From the NCBI RefSeq assembly GCF_000153125.2, contig NZ_CM002299.1, positions 2,864,928-2,928,927 on the forward strand: a DNA stretch of 64,000 nucleotides, read 5' to 3'. Shown in pieces: positions 52,595 through 62,302 of this stretch. The first letter of the stretch is position 1, and each line of letters opens with the position of its first letter. Origin of the DNA: Congregibacter litoralis KT71 (lineage in GTDB: Bacteria > Pseudomonadota > Gammaproteobacteria > Pseudomonadales > Halieaceae). The notes beneath the pieces are model-generated. The model ran no database searches, had not been told where the DNA came from, and saw only the letters and a list, made by a program, of their open reading frames with translations. The position numbers and the translations under genes were made by a program.

Positions 52595-53638
52595 TCACGC
52601 TTGCTTAGCATCGGTTTCTTCGGCATCCATCTCTGGCGCTTCAGGCTTGGCAATATTTAGGGTTTCAGCACGGATGGCACTTTCGATTTCACTGGTCACA
52701 TCAGGATTGGCTTCCAGAAACTTAGCTGCATTAGCCTTACCCTGGCCAATTTTATCGCCGTTATAGGCGTACCATGCGCCTGACTTTTCAACCAAGTTTA
52801 GCTTCACGCCCCAGTCAATAATCTCTGCCATACGGTAAATACCTGCACCATACATGATTTGAAATTCCGCTTGCTTGAACGGGGGGGCAACTTTGTTCTT
52901 GACCACCTTGACACGTGTTTCGTTACCAATCACCTCGTCGCCTTCTTTAACTGCACCGATACGGCGGATATCCAAACGAACAGATGAATAAAACTTTAGA
53001 GCGTTACCACCAGTCGTGGTTTCGGGCGAGCCAAACATCACACCGATTTTCATACGGATCTGATTGATGAATATGACAAGCACGTTGTTATTCTTGATAT
53101 TGCCAGTCAACTTTCGCATTGCTTGACTCATCATCCGGGCAGCAAGACCAACGTGGGAATCTCCGATGTCACCTTCAATTTCCGCTTTGGGTACTAGAGC
53201 AGCTACCGAATCGATAATCACGACGTCAACGGCGCCAGAGCGGGTGAGCATGTCACAGATTTCTAACGCCTGTTCACCAGTGTCAGGCTGAGAGACGATC
53301 AGTTCATCAATATTCACTCCCAGCTTTTCGGCATACTTCGGATCAAGTGCGTGCTCAGCGTCAATAAACGCACAGGTTTTTCCGTCCCGCTGCGCCTGAG
53401 CGATTACGCTAAGTGTAAGTGTCGTCTTTCCTGAAGATTCAGGACCGTAGATTTCACAGATGCGGCCATAAGGTAATCCGCCGATTCCAAGCGCAACGTC
53501 CAAACCAAGCGATCCTGTAGAAACATTCTCGATATCCATGGCGGCCCGATCACCCATCTTCATGATGGAACCTTTGCCGAACTGGCGTTCAATCTGGCTT
53601 AGCGCCGCTTCTAGTGCCTTTCCTTTATTAGCATCCAT
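52595..53638 (-). CDS. recA: Full-length RecA, element-borne replacement copy
   Basis: A complete 347-residue recombinase: Walker [26 protein letters not shown], Walker [30 protein letters not shown], loop L2 region [21 protein letters not shown] and the C-terminal domain with acidic tail. By hand alignment about 78% of the first 164 residues match the broken host RecA. At the spot where the host copy was cut this gene reads GLAARMM with different codons, so the TGCAAT target is absent. It starts 84 bases behind the stop of the truncated host frame and has no evident LexA box of its own. It is presumably the cell's only working recA unless another exists outside the window. Confidence 0.97.
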   Translation of the reverse strand: MDANKGKALEAALSQIERQFGKGSIMKMGDRAAMDIENVSTGSLGLDVALGIGGLPYGRICEIYGPESSGKTTLTLSVIAQAQRDGKTCAFIDAEHALDPKYAEKLGVNIDELIVSQPDTGEQALEICDMLTRSGAVDVVIIDSVAALVPKAEIEGDIGDSHVGLAARMMSQAMRKLTGNIKNNNVLVIFINQIRMKIGVMFGSPETTTGGNALKFYSSVRLDIRRIGAVKEGDEVIGNETRVKVVKNKVAPPFKQAEFQIMYGAGIYRMAEIIDWGVKLNLVEKSGAWYAYNGDKIGQGKANAAKFLEANPDVTSEIESAIRAETLNIAKPEAPEMDAEETDAKQA

Positions 53639-53695
53639 GATTTGAGTCTCTTCAATAAGTCAGTTTTGGGTCGGGAGGGGTTTAAGAGTCAAACA

Positions 53696-53722
53696 AGACT
53701 GCGGGATTCTATCCGACAGTCT
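53696..53722. repeat. 12-bp imperfect inverted repeat inside the right end
   Basis: AGACTGCGGGAT - TCT - ATCCGACAGTCT, arms matching at 10 of 12 positions with a 3-base centre. It lies 28 bp inside the attR core and 58 bp upstream of the element recA. Could bind a recombinase or directionality factor, or act as an operator for recA. Confidence 0.55.
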
Positions 53723-53740
53723 CAAGCAGCCAAGGGCAAC

Positions 53741-53755
53741 ACGCAAGAATGCAAT
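53741..53755. other. attR: right junction core and inner arm
   Basis: Element arm GCAAGAA is followed by TGCAAT (53750-53755), after which host recA sequence (CCCACGTGCG) begins. Together with attL it gives attP core GCAAGAA-TGCAAT-TTCTTAC and attB CGCC-TGCAAT-CCCACG within recA. Confidence 0.85.
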
Positions 53756-54246
53756 CCCACGTGCGAGTCGCCCATATCCCCTTCGATTTCTGCCCGGGGC
53801 GTCAGTGCGGCCACGGAGTCCACAACCAGCACATCCACCGCACCGGACCGGACCAGCATTTCTGCCACTTCCAGCGCCTGCTCGCCGGTGTCCGGCTGCG
53901 ACACGATCAAATCGTCAATCTGCACACCGAGCTTCTCGGCATAAATAGGATCCAGAGCGTGCTCTGCATCAATAAAGGCCGCGGTGCCGCCGGCTTTCTG
54001 CGCCTCGGCAATCACCTGCAGCGTCAGCGTTGTCTTACCGGAGGACTCGGGACCAAAGATCTCGCAGATACGCCCCTTGGGAAGGCCGCCAATACCCAAC
54101 GCGACATCCAGACCCAGGGAGCCCGTAGAAATCGACGGGATCGCTACACGGTCACTGTCGCCCATGCGCATGACGGTGCCTTTGCCGAACTGACGATCGA
54201 TTTGGCCCAGGGCCGCTTCGAGTGCCTTTTCCTTGTTTGCATTCAT
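53756..54246 (-). pseudogene. recA: Host recA, 5' half, cut by the integrative element
   Basis: Encodes host RecA residues 1 to about 164 (through GDSHVGL): the N-terminal oligomerisation helix, Walker [10 protein letters not shown] and Walker [11 protein letters not shown]. Beyond the junction the frame continues with nine foreign residues (HSCVLPLAA) and stops at 53722. The rest of the gene lies at 18015-18587. AGGAGA precedes the ATG, and the native SOS promoter is intact upstream, so a truncated RecA could still be made. The stop is 84 bases before the element recA start on the same strand. Confidence 0.97.
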
Positions 54247-54324
54247 GTGCTGCTCTCCTAATGTCCTAACGCTCTAACGTTCTAGTGTTTGTGTGGGTCT
54301 GGTCTGTTGTCTGGCTGAAAACTA

Positions 54325-54361
54325 CTGTACATATAATCAGTGGTTAGGCCAGAGAATGCAA
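54325..54361 (-). promoter_or_regulatory. Host recA promoter with LexA box
   Basis: CTGATTATATGTACAG on the minus strand (54325-54340) fits the gammaproteobacterial LexA consensus CTG-N10-CAG. A -35 candidate TTGCAT (54356-54361) with a 17-base spacer to GATTAT (54333-54338) places the box over the -10. It would drive the 5' recA fragment and, by read-through, the element recA-recX. Confidence 0.8.
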
Positions 54362-54474
54362 CCATCATATGCGCTGAAAAGTGATGAAAAACACCCTCGG
54401 TTTCACGACCTGTCGCCATTGGCGACGGGTGACAAGTGCTTATCCAGGCGATCTTTGCAGCGATTTTTTTGCTG

Positions 54475-55533
54475 CTATTGGATATTCCGCAAGGGCTGAC
54501 CCGGCGTGGGATCCGCGTCATCCGTTGCCACCGCGTAAAAAAGGCAATCACTCTCCGCGATAGCGGCATTCGTCGTAATCATGAAGAGCTTGAGACTCTG
54601 GGACGGATACAGCGCCCCGTCCTCGCACCGTACCAGGGACGCGACCGCGCAGCGGCCCTGGGCATCCGTCGCCCGGAATAGCGACTGCGGCTCATCTTTC
54701 ACCCAGCCCAGGGGAGTGTCTGCGGGCACTTCGCCGAAGTTCAGGTGCTCTATATCGCTGCGCAGGGTAATGTCGAAGCCGGGGCGCAGTGCCTCAGCGT
54801 AGGCCAGGGTTACGCCCTCGCGCAGTTCCAGACGAATAGGGTCGCGAAAAATCTCGATCCCCCAATCCGTCTCCTCGTCCTGGGCAAGCACCCGTTTTGC
54901 GAAGGCATAGCGCTGCAAGCCCTCATAGGCCAGCGCGTGGGCCTCATCATCCAGGCGACCGCCGACTTCTACCGTCACCGTCGGGCAGCTCGCGTCACTA
55001 ATATCCATGAGGGCACCGAGATTCAGATTGGACACCACCAGACGCCGGGTAAACAGCGACACCAGGGCATCGTGCTGACGGTCAAGGTGTGTGCACACAC
55101 CGAAGGAGGGTCCCGAACCGGAGGTGTTGTGCATATCCACCACAGCCTCGGGACGATGAACACGCAGAAGTTCGAGAATCTCCTGCGCCAGGCGTCCCTG
55201 CTCATCGTCGTAGGGTGGGCGAAAACAGCGGTTCAAATCCCTGGCCCGGGGCAGCATGCGATGACTGAAGCGAGGCTCCGCCAGAGCTGCATGCACCGAC
55301 GCCACAATAAACAAAAGATTCACCCGGGGCTGCTGCGCCGCGTGAAGCCAGCGATGGAGCGCAAAAAGGCCCGATGGCTCATTCCCGTGAAGCAGCGTTA
55401 CCAGGGCGCGGGTGCGGCCTGGTTCCTGCCCCGTGAAGAGAATGCAGGCTGGACCGCCCAGATTCTCCAGGAGCGCATTGGGGTCGCTGCCCGCCAGGCT
55501 TTTATCGGGATCTTTAAGAAAGCGAAAGCGCAT
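54475..55533 (-). CDS. Succinylglutamate desuccinylase / aspartoacylase-family zinc hydrolase
   Basis: A 352-residue M14-like deacylase. The zinc site is recognisable in TLLHGNEPSGLFALHRWL (His and Glu of H-x-x-E) and in EAVVDMHNTSGSGPSFGV (His in DMHNTSG), with LPRARDLNRCF between. The family removes acyl groups from amino acids (AstE, aspartoacylase) or related substrates; the exact one is unknown. It lies between recA and the glutamate-cysteine ligase-like gene on the same strand, 28 bp behind the latter, so the two are probably co-transcribed. Confidence 0.8.
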   Translation of the reverse strand: MRFRFLKDPDKSLAGSDPNALLENLGGPACILFTGQEPGRTRALVTLLHGNEPSGLFALHRWLHAAQQPRVNLLFIVASVHAALAEPRFSHRMLPRARDLNRCFRPPYDDEQGRLAQEILELLRVHRPEAVVDMHNTSGSGPSFGVCTHLDRQHDALVSLFTRRLVVSNLNLGALMDISDASCPTVTVEVGGRLDDEAHALAYEGLQRYAFAKRVLAQDEETDWGIEIFRDPIRLELREGVTLAYAEALRPGFDITLRSDIEHLNFGEVPADTPLGWVKDEPQSLFRATDAQGRCAVASLVRCEDGALYPSQSLKLFMITTNAAIAESDCLFYAVATDDADPTPGQPLRNIQ

Positions 55534-55561
55534 TAAACGATGTCCCGGACCGACAGTCTCT

Positions 55562-57040
55562 TCACGGCAGGGGCCATTGGGCTACGGGCATGTTGTCGGC
55601 GCTGTATTCCCGATAAAGAGAGAGCATGTCGCCCAGGGCCTCGGGTTTGCTCCGTCCGCGGGCTAAAAAGGCCCGCGTCGCCTCCCGCTGCCAGCGGGCC
55701 CCGTTGCGCCGGGCTCCGAGACGCGCGTCGATCACACCAAGATAACGATCCCGGGACGCGCGGGGAACACCCAGGGCTGCAAGGCCGTCCTCGGCCACGG
55801 GCAGCATTTCGGCAATGATATCCACCACCGCGGCGTCCTGCAGCCTGTGCTGCTGGGCGCTGGGCCACACCATCCTGGCCTCCAGACCGTTCTGGGCCGC
55901 ACGGTAGAAATTGTATTCCGCCAGGGGAAAGGGCAATGCTGCCATCAGGCGATCCATATCATCTCTCAAACCTCGAGCCAGTCCCAGCATGAAAGCTGCG
56001 CTCGCCGCCATGTCAACAGGCGAAGGCCCCGCAGGGAGAGAACGCATTTCCACCCGCAAATGTCCCTGACCTGCATCGTCATAGACCGCTCTGTTCCACA
56101 GCCAGACCGTACTCTGGTGCAAGCGTAGTTCAGCCAGGGCAGGTGGCCCGTCGCCCTCCTCCGAGGCTTGCTCATCACAGGCAGGCAGCAGTGGCGGATA
56201 CAGGCGCACCGTTTGTTCAAACAGCTCAAAAGCCCCTTTTCGCGCCCAGCCGTGACCGAAGCACACCCGCGGCGGCTCACTCCAGCGATAGCGGTCCATA
56301 ACCCGGGTGTCGATGGACTGCTTGAACAGGGGAATACGTGTTTCATCCCATAACTGATGGCCGAACAGGCTCGGACTGTTCGCGCCGATGGCTATCGCCA
56401 GGGGCGTAACCAGCTGAATCGCATTGAAGGTGGCCGCAAAGTGTTCCGGCGTAACACGCTGGTGTACCTGAAAGGAAGTGTTTGCCCCCTCCAGAGTGAT
56501 GTCCTCCATGGTCATCTGCAGGGGGTCTTCGCCGTCAATACTGATGTGAAAGTCGCTACCCCGCCAGGCAATAAGCTGGGCCACCAGCGCCCGATAGCGC
56601 TCCCGGTCCGTCACGCAGTGATCACCAAGATCCTCTTTTCTAAGCGTGGGCAGGATACCGATGGGCACGACGGCCGCATCTCGCTCCGCCGCCAGGACCT
56701 GAAGCTCCCCAAGCTTGGTGATGATTTCCTGCTCCGTCGCCCGGAGCCCATCATCACCGAGCACCCGGGGACTGAGGTTGTATTCCAGATTGTATTTGTT
56801 GAGCTCTACCGTGAGCTGAGGGTCTGCGGCAGCGTCGTGGAGGGCATCATTGAGGTACAGAGGCCTGCCCCTGGCATCAACGATGTAGAGTTCAAGCTCG
56901 GCACCGATACTCTCCACCGGCTCGCCGAATCCCGGCTTGTCCAGAATGGCAGCCAGTTGCTGGAGCTGTACTTCCAGGCGCCGGGAAAACTCCCGCCGGT
57001 CCCTGGCGTCAAAGCGGGTTTTATCGATTTCTATGCCCAT
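55562..57040 (-). CDS. GCS2-family glutamate-cysteine ligase-like protein
   Basis: A 492-residue ATP-dependent carboxylate-amine ligase of the GCS2 type. Seen are SIGAELELYIVDARGRPLYL, VELNKYNLEYNLSP, the substrate/metal region EGANTSFQVHQRV, AIAIGANSPSLFGHQLWDETRIPLFKQ and HLRVEMRSLPAGPSPVDMAASAAF. GCS2 enzymes make gamma-glutamylcysteine or related amides. The long size and C-terminal extension differ from short YbdK forms. Its exact product is not certain. It pairs with the adjacent deacylase gene. Confidence 0.75.
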   Translation of the reverse strand: MGIEIDKTRFDARDRREFSRRLEVQLQQLAAILDKPGFGEPVESIGAELELYIVDARGRPLYLNDALHDAAADPQLTVELNKYNLEYNLSPRVLGDDGLRATEQEIITKLGELQVLAAERDAAVVPIGILPTLRKEDLGDHCVTDRERYRALVAQLIAWRGSDFHISIDGEDPLQMTMEDITLEGANTSFQVHQRVTPEHFAATFNAIQLVTPLAIAIGANSPSLFGHQLWDETRIPLFKQSIDTRVMDRYRWSEPPRVCFGHGWARKGAFELFEQTVRLYPPLLPACDEQASEEGDGPPALAELRLHQSTVWLWNRAVYDDAGQGHLRVEMRSLPAGPSPVDMAASAAFMLGLARGLRDDMDRLMAALPFPLAEYNFYRAAQNGLEARMVWPSAQQHRLQDAAVVDIIAEMLPVAEDGLAALGVPRASRDRYLGVIDARLGARRNGARWQREATRAFLARGRSKPEALGDMLSLYREYSADNMPVAQWPLP

Positions 57041-57199
57041 GAGCGGGACACCTGCTCCTCAGAAGTAACCACCCATTCTAGACGTCCCGCGGGATAGGGA
57101 ACAGAGCGAGCAATGTTGAAAAACCCTTCCGGGGGCGCATTCATCAAGCCAGCTCTCTGGCCGCCGGGCCATTCCCTGTTCTGGCCGCAGGCCCTCTCC

Positions 57200-59821
57200 A
57201 TGTCTTACACTGCGCGTCTTGTCTCCGCAGCCTCAGAATCCGTTTTGCCAAGCGATCAAAGCCAACACACCCCGATGATGCAACAGTTCCTCCGCATCAA
57301 ACGAGATCACCCCAAGGAGCTGCTGTTTTACCGCATGGGGGACTTTTACGAGCTGTTCTACGAGGACGCCCAGCGGGCGGCGGAACTGCTGGACATTACC
57401 CTCACGGCGCGCGGCAAGTCCGCGGGTGAAGACATCCCCATGGCCGGCGTGCCCTATCACGCCGCCGAGGCCTATCTCGCAAGACTGGTAAAAGCGGGCG
57501 TTTCCGTCGCTATTGCCGAGCAGATCGGTGACCCCGCGACCAGCAAAGGCCCCGTAGAACGCAAGGTCGTCCGCGTTGTCACGCCCGGTACCCTGAGTGA
57601 CGAGGCGCTCCTTGAGGAGAAACGCGAGCAGCTCATCGTCGCGCTCATTGCCCAGCAGAACCACTACGGCCTGGCCTATCTTGATCTGGGTAGCGGACGT
57701 TTTCGCCTGATGGAGCTTGAGGGTGAAGAGGCGCTCCTCGGGGAGATTGAGCGACTGGACCCCGCCGAGCTGCTCTATCACGAGGAGCTGCAGCAGGGCG
57801 CGGTAACAAACCGACCGGGAGCTCGCTCCCAGCCCGCCTGGGAATTCGATCTGGAATCTGCGGAGCGCAATTTACGGGAGCAGTTTCAGACCCATGACCT
57901 TCGCGGTTTTGGCTGTGAACACCTGCATCTGGGGCTCGCTGCCGCGGGCTGCCTCATCAGCTACGTGCGGGACACCCAGCGCAGCCAGCTACCGCACATC
58001 ACGGCCATCGCTGCGGAAATGCGCGAAAACAGTGTTGTCCTCGACGCGGCCACCCGCCGCAATCTGGAAATCGACCGGAACCTCGCCGGCGGGGACAGCC
58101 ATACCCTCATGTCGGTGATGGATCGCTGTCGCACCGCCATGGGAAGCCGCTGCCTGCGGCGCTGGCTCCATCGTCCCCTGACGGATGTGGCGACGCTTAC
58201 GGCCCGCCAGGACGCCGTGGCCGCCCTGCGCGACAACTATCGCTTCGAGAGTCTCAGGGATGTGCTCCGCCCCATTGGCGACGTAGAGCGCATTACGACC
58301 CGCGTTGCCCTGGGAAGCGCCCGACCCCGGGATCTCACGCGCTTGCTTTTTGCCCTGCAAAGCGTGCCCGCGCTGCGTAATGCCACCCCCACGGAAGATG
58401 CCGTCCTGCTCCGGGAGACGGCTGTTGCCCTCGGCGGTTTTCCGGGCCTGGTTGATCTCCTGGAGCGGGCGATCATCGACAACCCACCTGTGGTGCTTCG
58501 CGATGGTGGCGTCATTGCCACGGGATTTGACGCGGAGCTGGATGAGCTGCGCTCCATCAGTGAAAACGCCGCGGGCTTTCTGGTGGACATTGAAACCCGG
58601 GAGCGGGAACGCACGGGACTGGCATCTCTGAAGGTGGGCTACAACCGCGTCCACGGCTATTACATTGAGTTAAGTCGCTCCCAGTCCGATGAGGTACCTG
58701 CGGAGTACCAGCGACGCCAGACCCTCAAAAATGTCGAGCGTTTTATCACGCCCGAGCTCAAGGAATTTGAAGACAAGGCCCTATCCAGCAAGAGTCGCGC
58801 CCTTGCGCGGGAGAAACAGCTCTACGCCGATGTGATCGTCACTTTGCAGGAGTCCCTGGAGGCCTTGCGTCAGAGCGCTGCGGCCATGGCCGAGCTGGAC
58901 GTCTATGCCACCTTAGCCGAGCGCAGTCAGAGTCTGGATTTGTGCCGCCCCGAGTTCAGCGATACGCCAAAGCTGGATATCGATCAGGGGAGACACCTGG
59001 TGGTGGAACAGGTGCTCGAAGAGCCTTTTATCGCCAACGACACCCTGCTCAATGAAAGCCGGAAGATGCTGCTGATCACGGGCCCGAACATGGGTGGTAA
59101 ATCCACCTATATGCGTCAGAATGCCGTCATCGCGCTCCTCGCTCACGTGGGATCCTTCGTTCCCGCCAAGGCCGTCACATTATCGACGGTAGACCGCATT
59201 TTCACGCGCATCGGTGCCGCTGATGACCTTGCCAGCGGTCGCTCCACCTTCATGGTGGAAATGACCGAAACAGCTAACATCCTTCACAACGCCAGTGAAC
59301 GCAGTCTGGTGCTCATGGACGAGGTGGGCCGGGGTACCAGCACCTTCGATGGACTGTCCCTGGCCTGGGCGGCGGCGCTCCACCTTGCGGAAAAGACGCG
59401 CGCCTTCACCCTATTTGCCACTCACTATTTTGAGCTTACCGCCCTGGCAGAACAGCTGCCTACCGTTGCCAATGTCCATCTCGACGCCGTGGAGCATCGG
59501 GAACATGTGGTGTTCATGCACCGTATTCAGGAAGGTCCGGCAAACCGCAGTTTCGGCCTCCAGGTAGCAAAGCTTGCCGGTGTTCCCGGAAGTGTGCTCC
59601 ATGCCGCCGCCGGCAAGCTCCAGGAGTTGGAGAGCAAGGCCCTGGAGCACAGCGCCCCCGATGAGGCGTCCGAGAGTCCCGCCTACGTTCCCCAGGGAGA
59701 CCTGTTTGCAGAAAGCGCCAGCCACCCGGCTCTGCGTTTGCTGCGGGAGACGGACCCCGACGCCCTGTCACCGCGGGAAGCCCTGGCAATCCTCTATAGT
59801 CTCAGAGAGCTAGCGGATTGA
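57200..59821 (+). CDS. mutS: DNA mismatch repair protein MutS
   Basis: An 873-residue mismatch sensor. The mismatch-binding Phe-x-Glu is in [12 protein letters not shown] near the N-terminus. The clamp and lever domains follow, then the ATPase: Walker [32 protein letters not shown], Walker [17 protein letters not shown] and ATHYFELT. The C-terminus has the helix-turn-helix dimerisation part and a short tail. Start chosen at 57200 (MSYTARL) because the length then suits the family; an upstream in-frame ATG at 57113 is possible. The mutS-fdxA-rpoS order is typical of gammaproteobacteria. Confidence 0.97.
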   Translation: MSYTARLVSAASESVLPSDQSQHTPMMQQFLRIKRDHPKELLFYRMGDFYELFYEDAQRAAELLDITLTARGKSAGEDIPMAGVPYHAAEAYLARLVKAGVSVAIAEQIGDPATSKGPVERKVVRVVTPGTLSDEALLEEKREQLIVALIAQQNHYGLAYLDLGSGRFRLMELEGEEALLGEIERLDPAELLYHEELQQGAVTNRPGARSQPAWEFDLESAERNLREQFQTHDLRGFGCEHLHLGLAAAGCLISYVRDTQRSQLPHITAIAAEMRENSVVLDAATRRNLEIDRNLAGGDSHTLMSVMDRCRTAMGSRCLRRWLHRPLTDVATLTARQDAVAALRDNYRFESLRDVLRPIGDVERITTRVALGSARPRDLTRLLFALQSVPALRNATPTEDAVLLRETAVALGGFPGLVDLLERAIIDNPPVVLRDGGVIATGFDAELDELRSISENAAGFLVDIETRERERTGLASLKVGYNRVHGYYIELSRSQSDEVPAEYQRRQTLKNVERFITPELKEFEDKALSSKSRALAREKQLYADVIVTLQESLEALRQSAAAMAELDVYATLAERSQSLDLCRPEFSDTPKLDIDQGRHLVVEQVLEEPFIANDTLLNESRKMLLITGPNMGGKSTYMRQNAVIALLAHVGSFVPAKAVTLSTVDRIFTRIGAADDLASGRSTFMVEMTETANILHNASERSLVLMDEVGRGTSTFDGLSLAWAAALHLAEKTRAFTLFATHYFELTALAEQLPTVANVHLDAVEHREHVVFMHRIQEGPANRSFGLQVAKLAGVPGSVLHAAAGKLQELESKALEHSAPDEASESPAYVPQGDLFAESASHPALRLLRETDPDALSPREALAILYSLRELAD

Positions 59822-59989
59822 CGCCCCGTCGTCGTTAAGGTGCTGCATTGCTTTTCAGGGTTTCTCAAACGCGGGGGTGCTTCTCATCGGCGGAGCGAGT
59901 CGCTACACTTCCGCCTCAGCGCTGTGTCGCCCCCCCGGCCGCGACAGAGCAGTGATCAGAACTGATTTAAAAGCTAAGGAAATACAAGC

Positions 59990-60313
59990 ATGACCTTCGT
60001 CGTTGGTGAAGACTGCATTAAGTGTAAACACACGGACTGCGTAGAAGTGTGTCCCGTGGACTGCTTTTACGAGGGCCCCAACTTTTTGGTCATTCATCCC
60101 GATGAGTGCATCGATTGCGCCCTGTGTGAGCCCGAGTGTCCCGTGGACGCGATTTTCTCCGAGGACGAGCTACCCGCGGACCAGCAGGTATTTCTCGAGC
60201 TGAATGCGGAACTCGCTGAGGTTTGGCCCTGCATTACGGAAATGAAGCCCGCGCCGGAAGACGCCGAAGAGTGGGCCGGTAAACCTGGAAAACTGGCGCT
60301 TCTCGAGCGCTAG
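59990..60313 (+). CDS. fdxA: Seven-iron ferredoxin FdxA
   Basis: A 107-residue ferredoxin of the 7Fe-8S type: [21 protein letters not shown] supplies ligands for the 3Fe-4S and 4Fe-4S clusters (motif positions about 9-29), and [17 protein letters not shown] the second group. A C-terminal extension of about 50 residues is normal for this family. It transfers single electrons in the cytosol. The gene stands between mutS and the convergent rpoS. Confidence 0.95.
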   Translation: MTFVVGEDCIKCKHTDCVEVCPVDCFYEGPNFLVIHPDECIDCALCEPECPVDAIFSEDELPADQQVFLELNAELAEVWPCITEMKPAPEDAEEWAGKPGKLALLER

Positions 60314-60346
60314 GCCAGAGCCGGGCGCAGCCAGCGCCTATCGCGC

Positions 60347-61342
60347 CTATCGCTGAAGGAGCGCGTCGGCAGACAGGCCCTGGCGCTCCAAAATCCGTCG
60401 CAGACGTTTCAGGGCTTCCACCTGAATCTGCCTCACCCGCTCCCGGGTAAGACCGATCTCCTGACCTACCTCTTCCAGGGTGCTGCTTTCATGTCCCAGA
60501 AGACCAAAGCGGCGCATCACCACCTCTCGCTGCTTGTCCGTCAGCTCGTTCAGCCAATCCGCAACACTGTCGTGCACATCATCATTCTGTAGCTGCTCTG
60601 AGGGATCACACAGGTGATCGTCAGCGATGGTTTCTACGACGGAAGAATCAGAGTCGGGCCCCAGGGGCGCATCCACGGAACTCACGCGTTCATTGAGTCC
60701 CATGAGACGGGACACCTCTTTTGCGGACTTGTGAGTCCGAGAGGCAATCTCCTGGGTGGTGGGCTCGTGATCCAGCTGCTGGGTCAGTTCCCGCGCCGCC
60801 CGGAGGCAGCCGTTAAGATCCTTGACCACGTGAATGGGCAGACGGATGGTGCGCGCCTGATTCATGATCCCGCGCTCGATGGTCTGACGAATCCACCAGG
60901 TGGCATAGGTGGAAAAGCGGAAGCCCCGCTCGGGATCAAATTTTTCCACGGCGCGCATAAGACCCAGATTGCCCTCTTCGATCAGATCCAGAAGACTCAT
61001 GCCGCGATGGAGATAGCGCCGGGCTATCTTTACCACCAGGCGTAAATTGCTTTCGATCATGCGCTTACGCGCCGCCTCATCACCCTTTTGCGTCAGACGG
61101 GCGTAATGCTTTTCCTCATCTGCCGTCAGGAGCGGCACGAAGCCGATTTCGTTGAGATACAACTGGGTGGGATCGAGGGTAATCTGCTGCGTAGGGGCCT
61201 CGACCTCATCAGCGGAGGCCTCGAGCGCAGCCAAAGCGTCCCCCGCCAGCCCGGGAACCTCAGACTGGTGTCGCTTGTCTTTCCCTTCGCGAGCGCTGCC
61301 GTTCTTTGCGTCGCTTCCGGAAGTACCCTTGGTTCTACCCAT
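60347..61342 (-). CDS. rpoS: Stationary-phase sigma factor RpoS
   Basis: A 331-residue sigma-70 family factor. Region 1.2 [21 protein letters not shown], region 2 [45 protein letters not shown] and [21 protein letters not shown], region 3 [15 protein letters not shown], and region 4 [19 protein letters not shown] with the helix-turn-helix [19 protein letters not shown]. The length matches E. coli RpoS. The start at 61342 has AGGA upstream. It directs general stress and stationary-phase transcription. It follows nlpD, as in E. coli. Confidence 0.96.
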   Translation of the reverse strand: MGRTKGTSGSDAKNGSAREGKDKRHQSEVPGLAGDALAALEASADEVEAPTQQITLDPTQLYLNEIGFVPLLTADEEKHYARLTQKGDEAARKRMIESNLRLVVKIARRYLHRGMSLLDLIEEGNLGLMRAVEKFDPERGFRFSTYATWWIRQTIERGIMNQARTIRLPIHVVKDLNGCLRAARELTQQLDHEPTTQEIASRTHKSAKEVSRLMGLNERVSSVDAPLGPDSDSSVVETIADDHLCDPSEQLQNDDVHDSVADWLNELTDKQREVVMRRFGLLGHESSTLEEVGQEIGLTRERVRQIQVEALKRLRRILERQGLSADALLQR

Positions 61343-61450
61343 GGGTGAGCGTCCTGTTGTTTGACTCGGTGCCCCATCGTAAGAATTCGATAGAAACACA
61401 CAGGGTCGATCAGCTTAGCTCAGTGAGCAGCCACAAAACAAGCACCCAGG

Positions 61451-62299
61451 CTAGGGTGACGGAAGCAGCGTGAGGGGGTCCACGGGGCGTCCCTGGCGTC
61501 GAATCTCGAAATGCAGTTTTACCGAATCCGTGCCGGAGCTGCCGCGCTCGGCGATTTTCTGTCCCGCGCGCACCACATCACCCTCCGCCACGAGAAGGGC
61601 ATCATTATGGCCATAGGCGCTGAGGTATTCATCGTTATGCCGCACGATAAGCATGAGACCGTACCCGGCAATACCACTGCCTGCGTAGACCACGCGGCCT
61701 CCCGCCGTTGCCAGCACGGGGTCACCGCGATTGCCACTGATATCCACCCCCTTATGCAGGTTTTTTTCAAAGCGCCGCACCACCCTGCCCCGCACGGGCC
61801 ATCGCCAGCTGCCCACCTTGGCATCGGTATTCACCTCGCTTTGGGCGCTGGCCCGGGGCTCAGTCTTCGCCGGCGCCCGCGCCGGCGTTGGCGCTGTACT
61901 TCTTCCAGCATTACCAGGGCTGCGGGCAGCCACACTCGGGCCGGTGGCTTTTGCTACGGTTTTAGCCGGCTCGGTTTCTGGCACCGGTGTTGGCGTTTGT
62001 TTTGGTGCAGGTTTTGGCGCAGGTTTTGGTGGGTCAGCCTCCGCGAGTTGTAAGCGCTGACCGGGATAAATCGTATAGGGCGCCACAATGGCGTTCGCCG
62101 CGGCCAGACGGCGAAAGTCCAATCCGTAGCGAAAAGCGATGGAAAACAGCGTATCTCCCCGCAGCACCGTGTAGCGTTCCTCCACCCTTGCGGTGCCTCC
62201 GGAGCTTCGGTCCTCAATAGGCGCCAGGGGTTTATCAGCGCAGGCGACCAACAGCGCAGCCACACAAACGGGTAAAAGCGCTGCCGCAATTCGCGTCAC
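61451..62299 (-). CDS. nlpD: NlpD: LysM and M23-domain lipoprotein
   Basis: A 282-residue outer-membrane lipoprotein. A signal with lipobox LLVAC (Cys at about residue 20) is followed by a LysM domain (YTVLRGDTLFSIAFRYGLDFRRL), a Pro/Lys/Ala-rich linker (PKPAPKPAPKQTPTPVPE) and a C-terminal LytM/M23 domain (HKGVDISGNRGDPVLATAGG, YAGSGIAGYGLMLIVRHNDEYLSAYGHND, LHFEIR). NlpD activates an amidase at the division septum. The promoter of rpoS in related bacteria often lies inside nlpD. The order is as in E. coli. Confidence 0.95.
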   Translation of the reverse strand: MTRIAAALLPVCVAALLVACADKPLAPIEDRSSGGTARVEERYTVLRGDTLFSIAFRYGLDFRRLAAANAIVAPYTIYPGQRLQLAEADPPKPAPKPAPKQTPTPVPETEPAKTVAKATGPSVAARSPGNAGRSTAPTPARAPAKTEPRASAQSEVNTDAKVGSWRWPVRGRVVRRFEKNLHKGVDISGNRGDPVLATAGGRVVYAGSGIAGYGLMLIVRHNDEYLSAYGHNDALLVAEGDVVRAGQKIAERGSSGTDSVKLHFEIRRQGRPVDPLTLLPSP

Positions 62300-62302
62300 G
62301 AG

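Larger units (their letters stand above)
18583..53755. mobile_element. 35.2-kb recA-targeting integrative element carrying its own recA-recX
   Basis: The element interrupts host recA. Both ends carry TGCAAT (18583-18588 and 53750-53755), one copy of which belongs to recA. The inner flanks are inverted: TTCTTACTTGTCAC at the left end, and TTCTTGCGTGTTGC (minus strand) at the right. Contents from left: AT-rich end, IS3-family IS, Tn3 transposase remnant, LPS/envelope gene cluster, FecI/FecR, MsbA, MlaA, TonB receptor, second IS3-family IS, hipBA, broken kfrA, third IS3-family IS, four-gene recombinase operon broken by an IS66-family IS, recX and recA. Composition is visibly more AT-rich than the flanks apart from the IS66. 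Confidence 0.93.

Noticed and set aside
53639..53749. A LexA box for the element recA
   Set aside because: The nearest candidate has CTG and CAG 15 bases apart instead of 10, so it does not fit the consensus.
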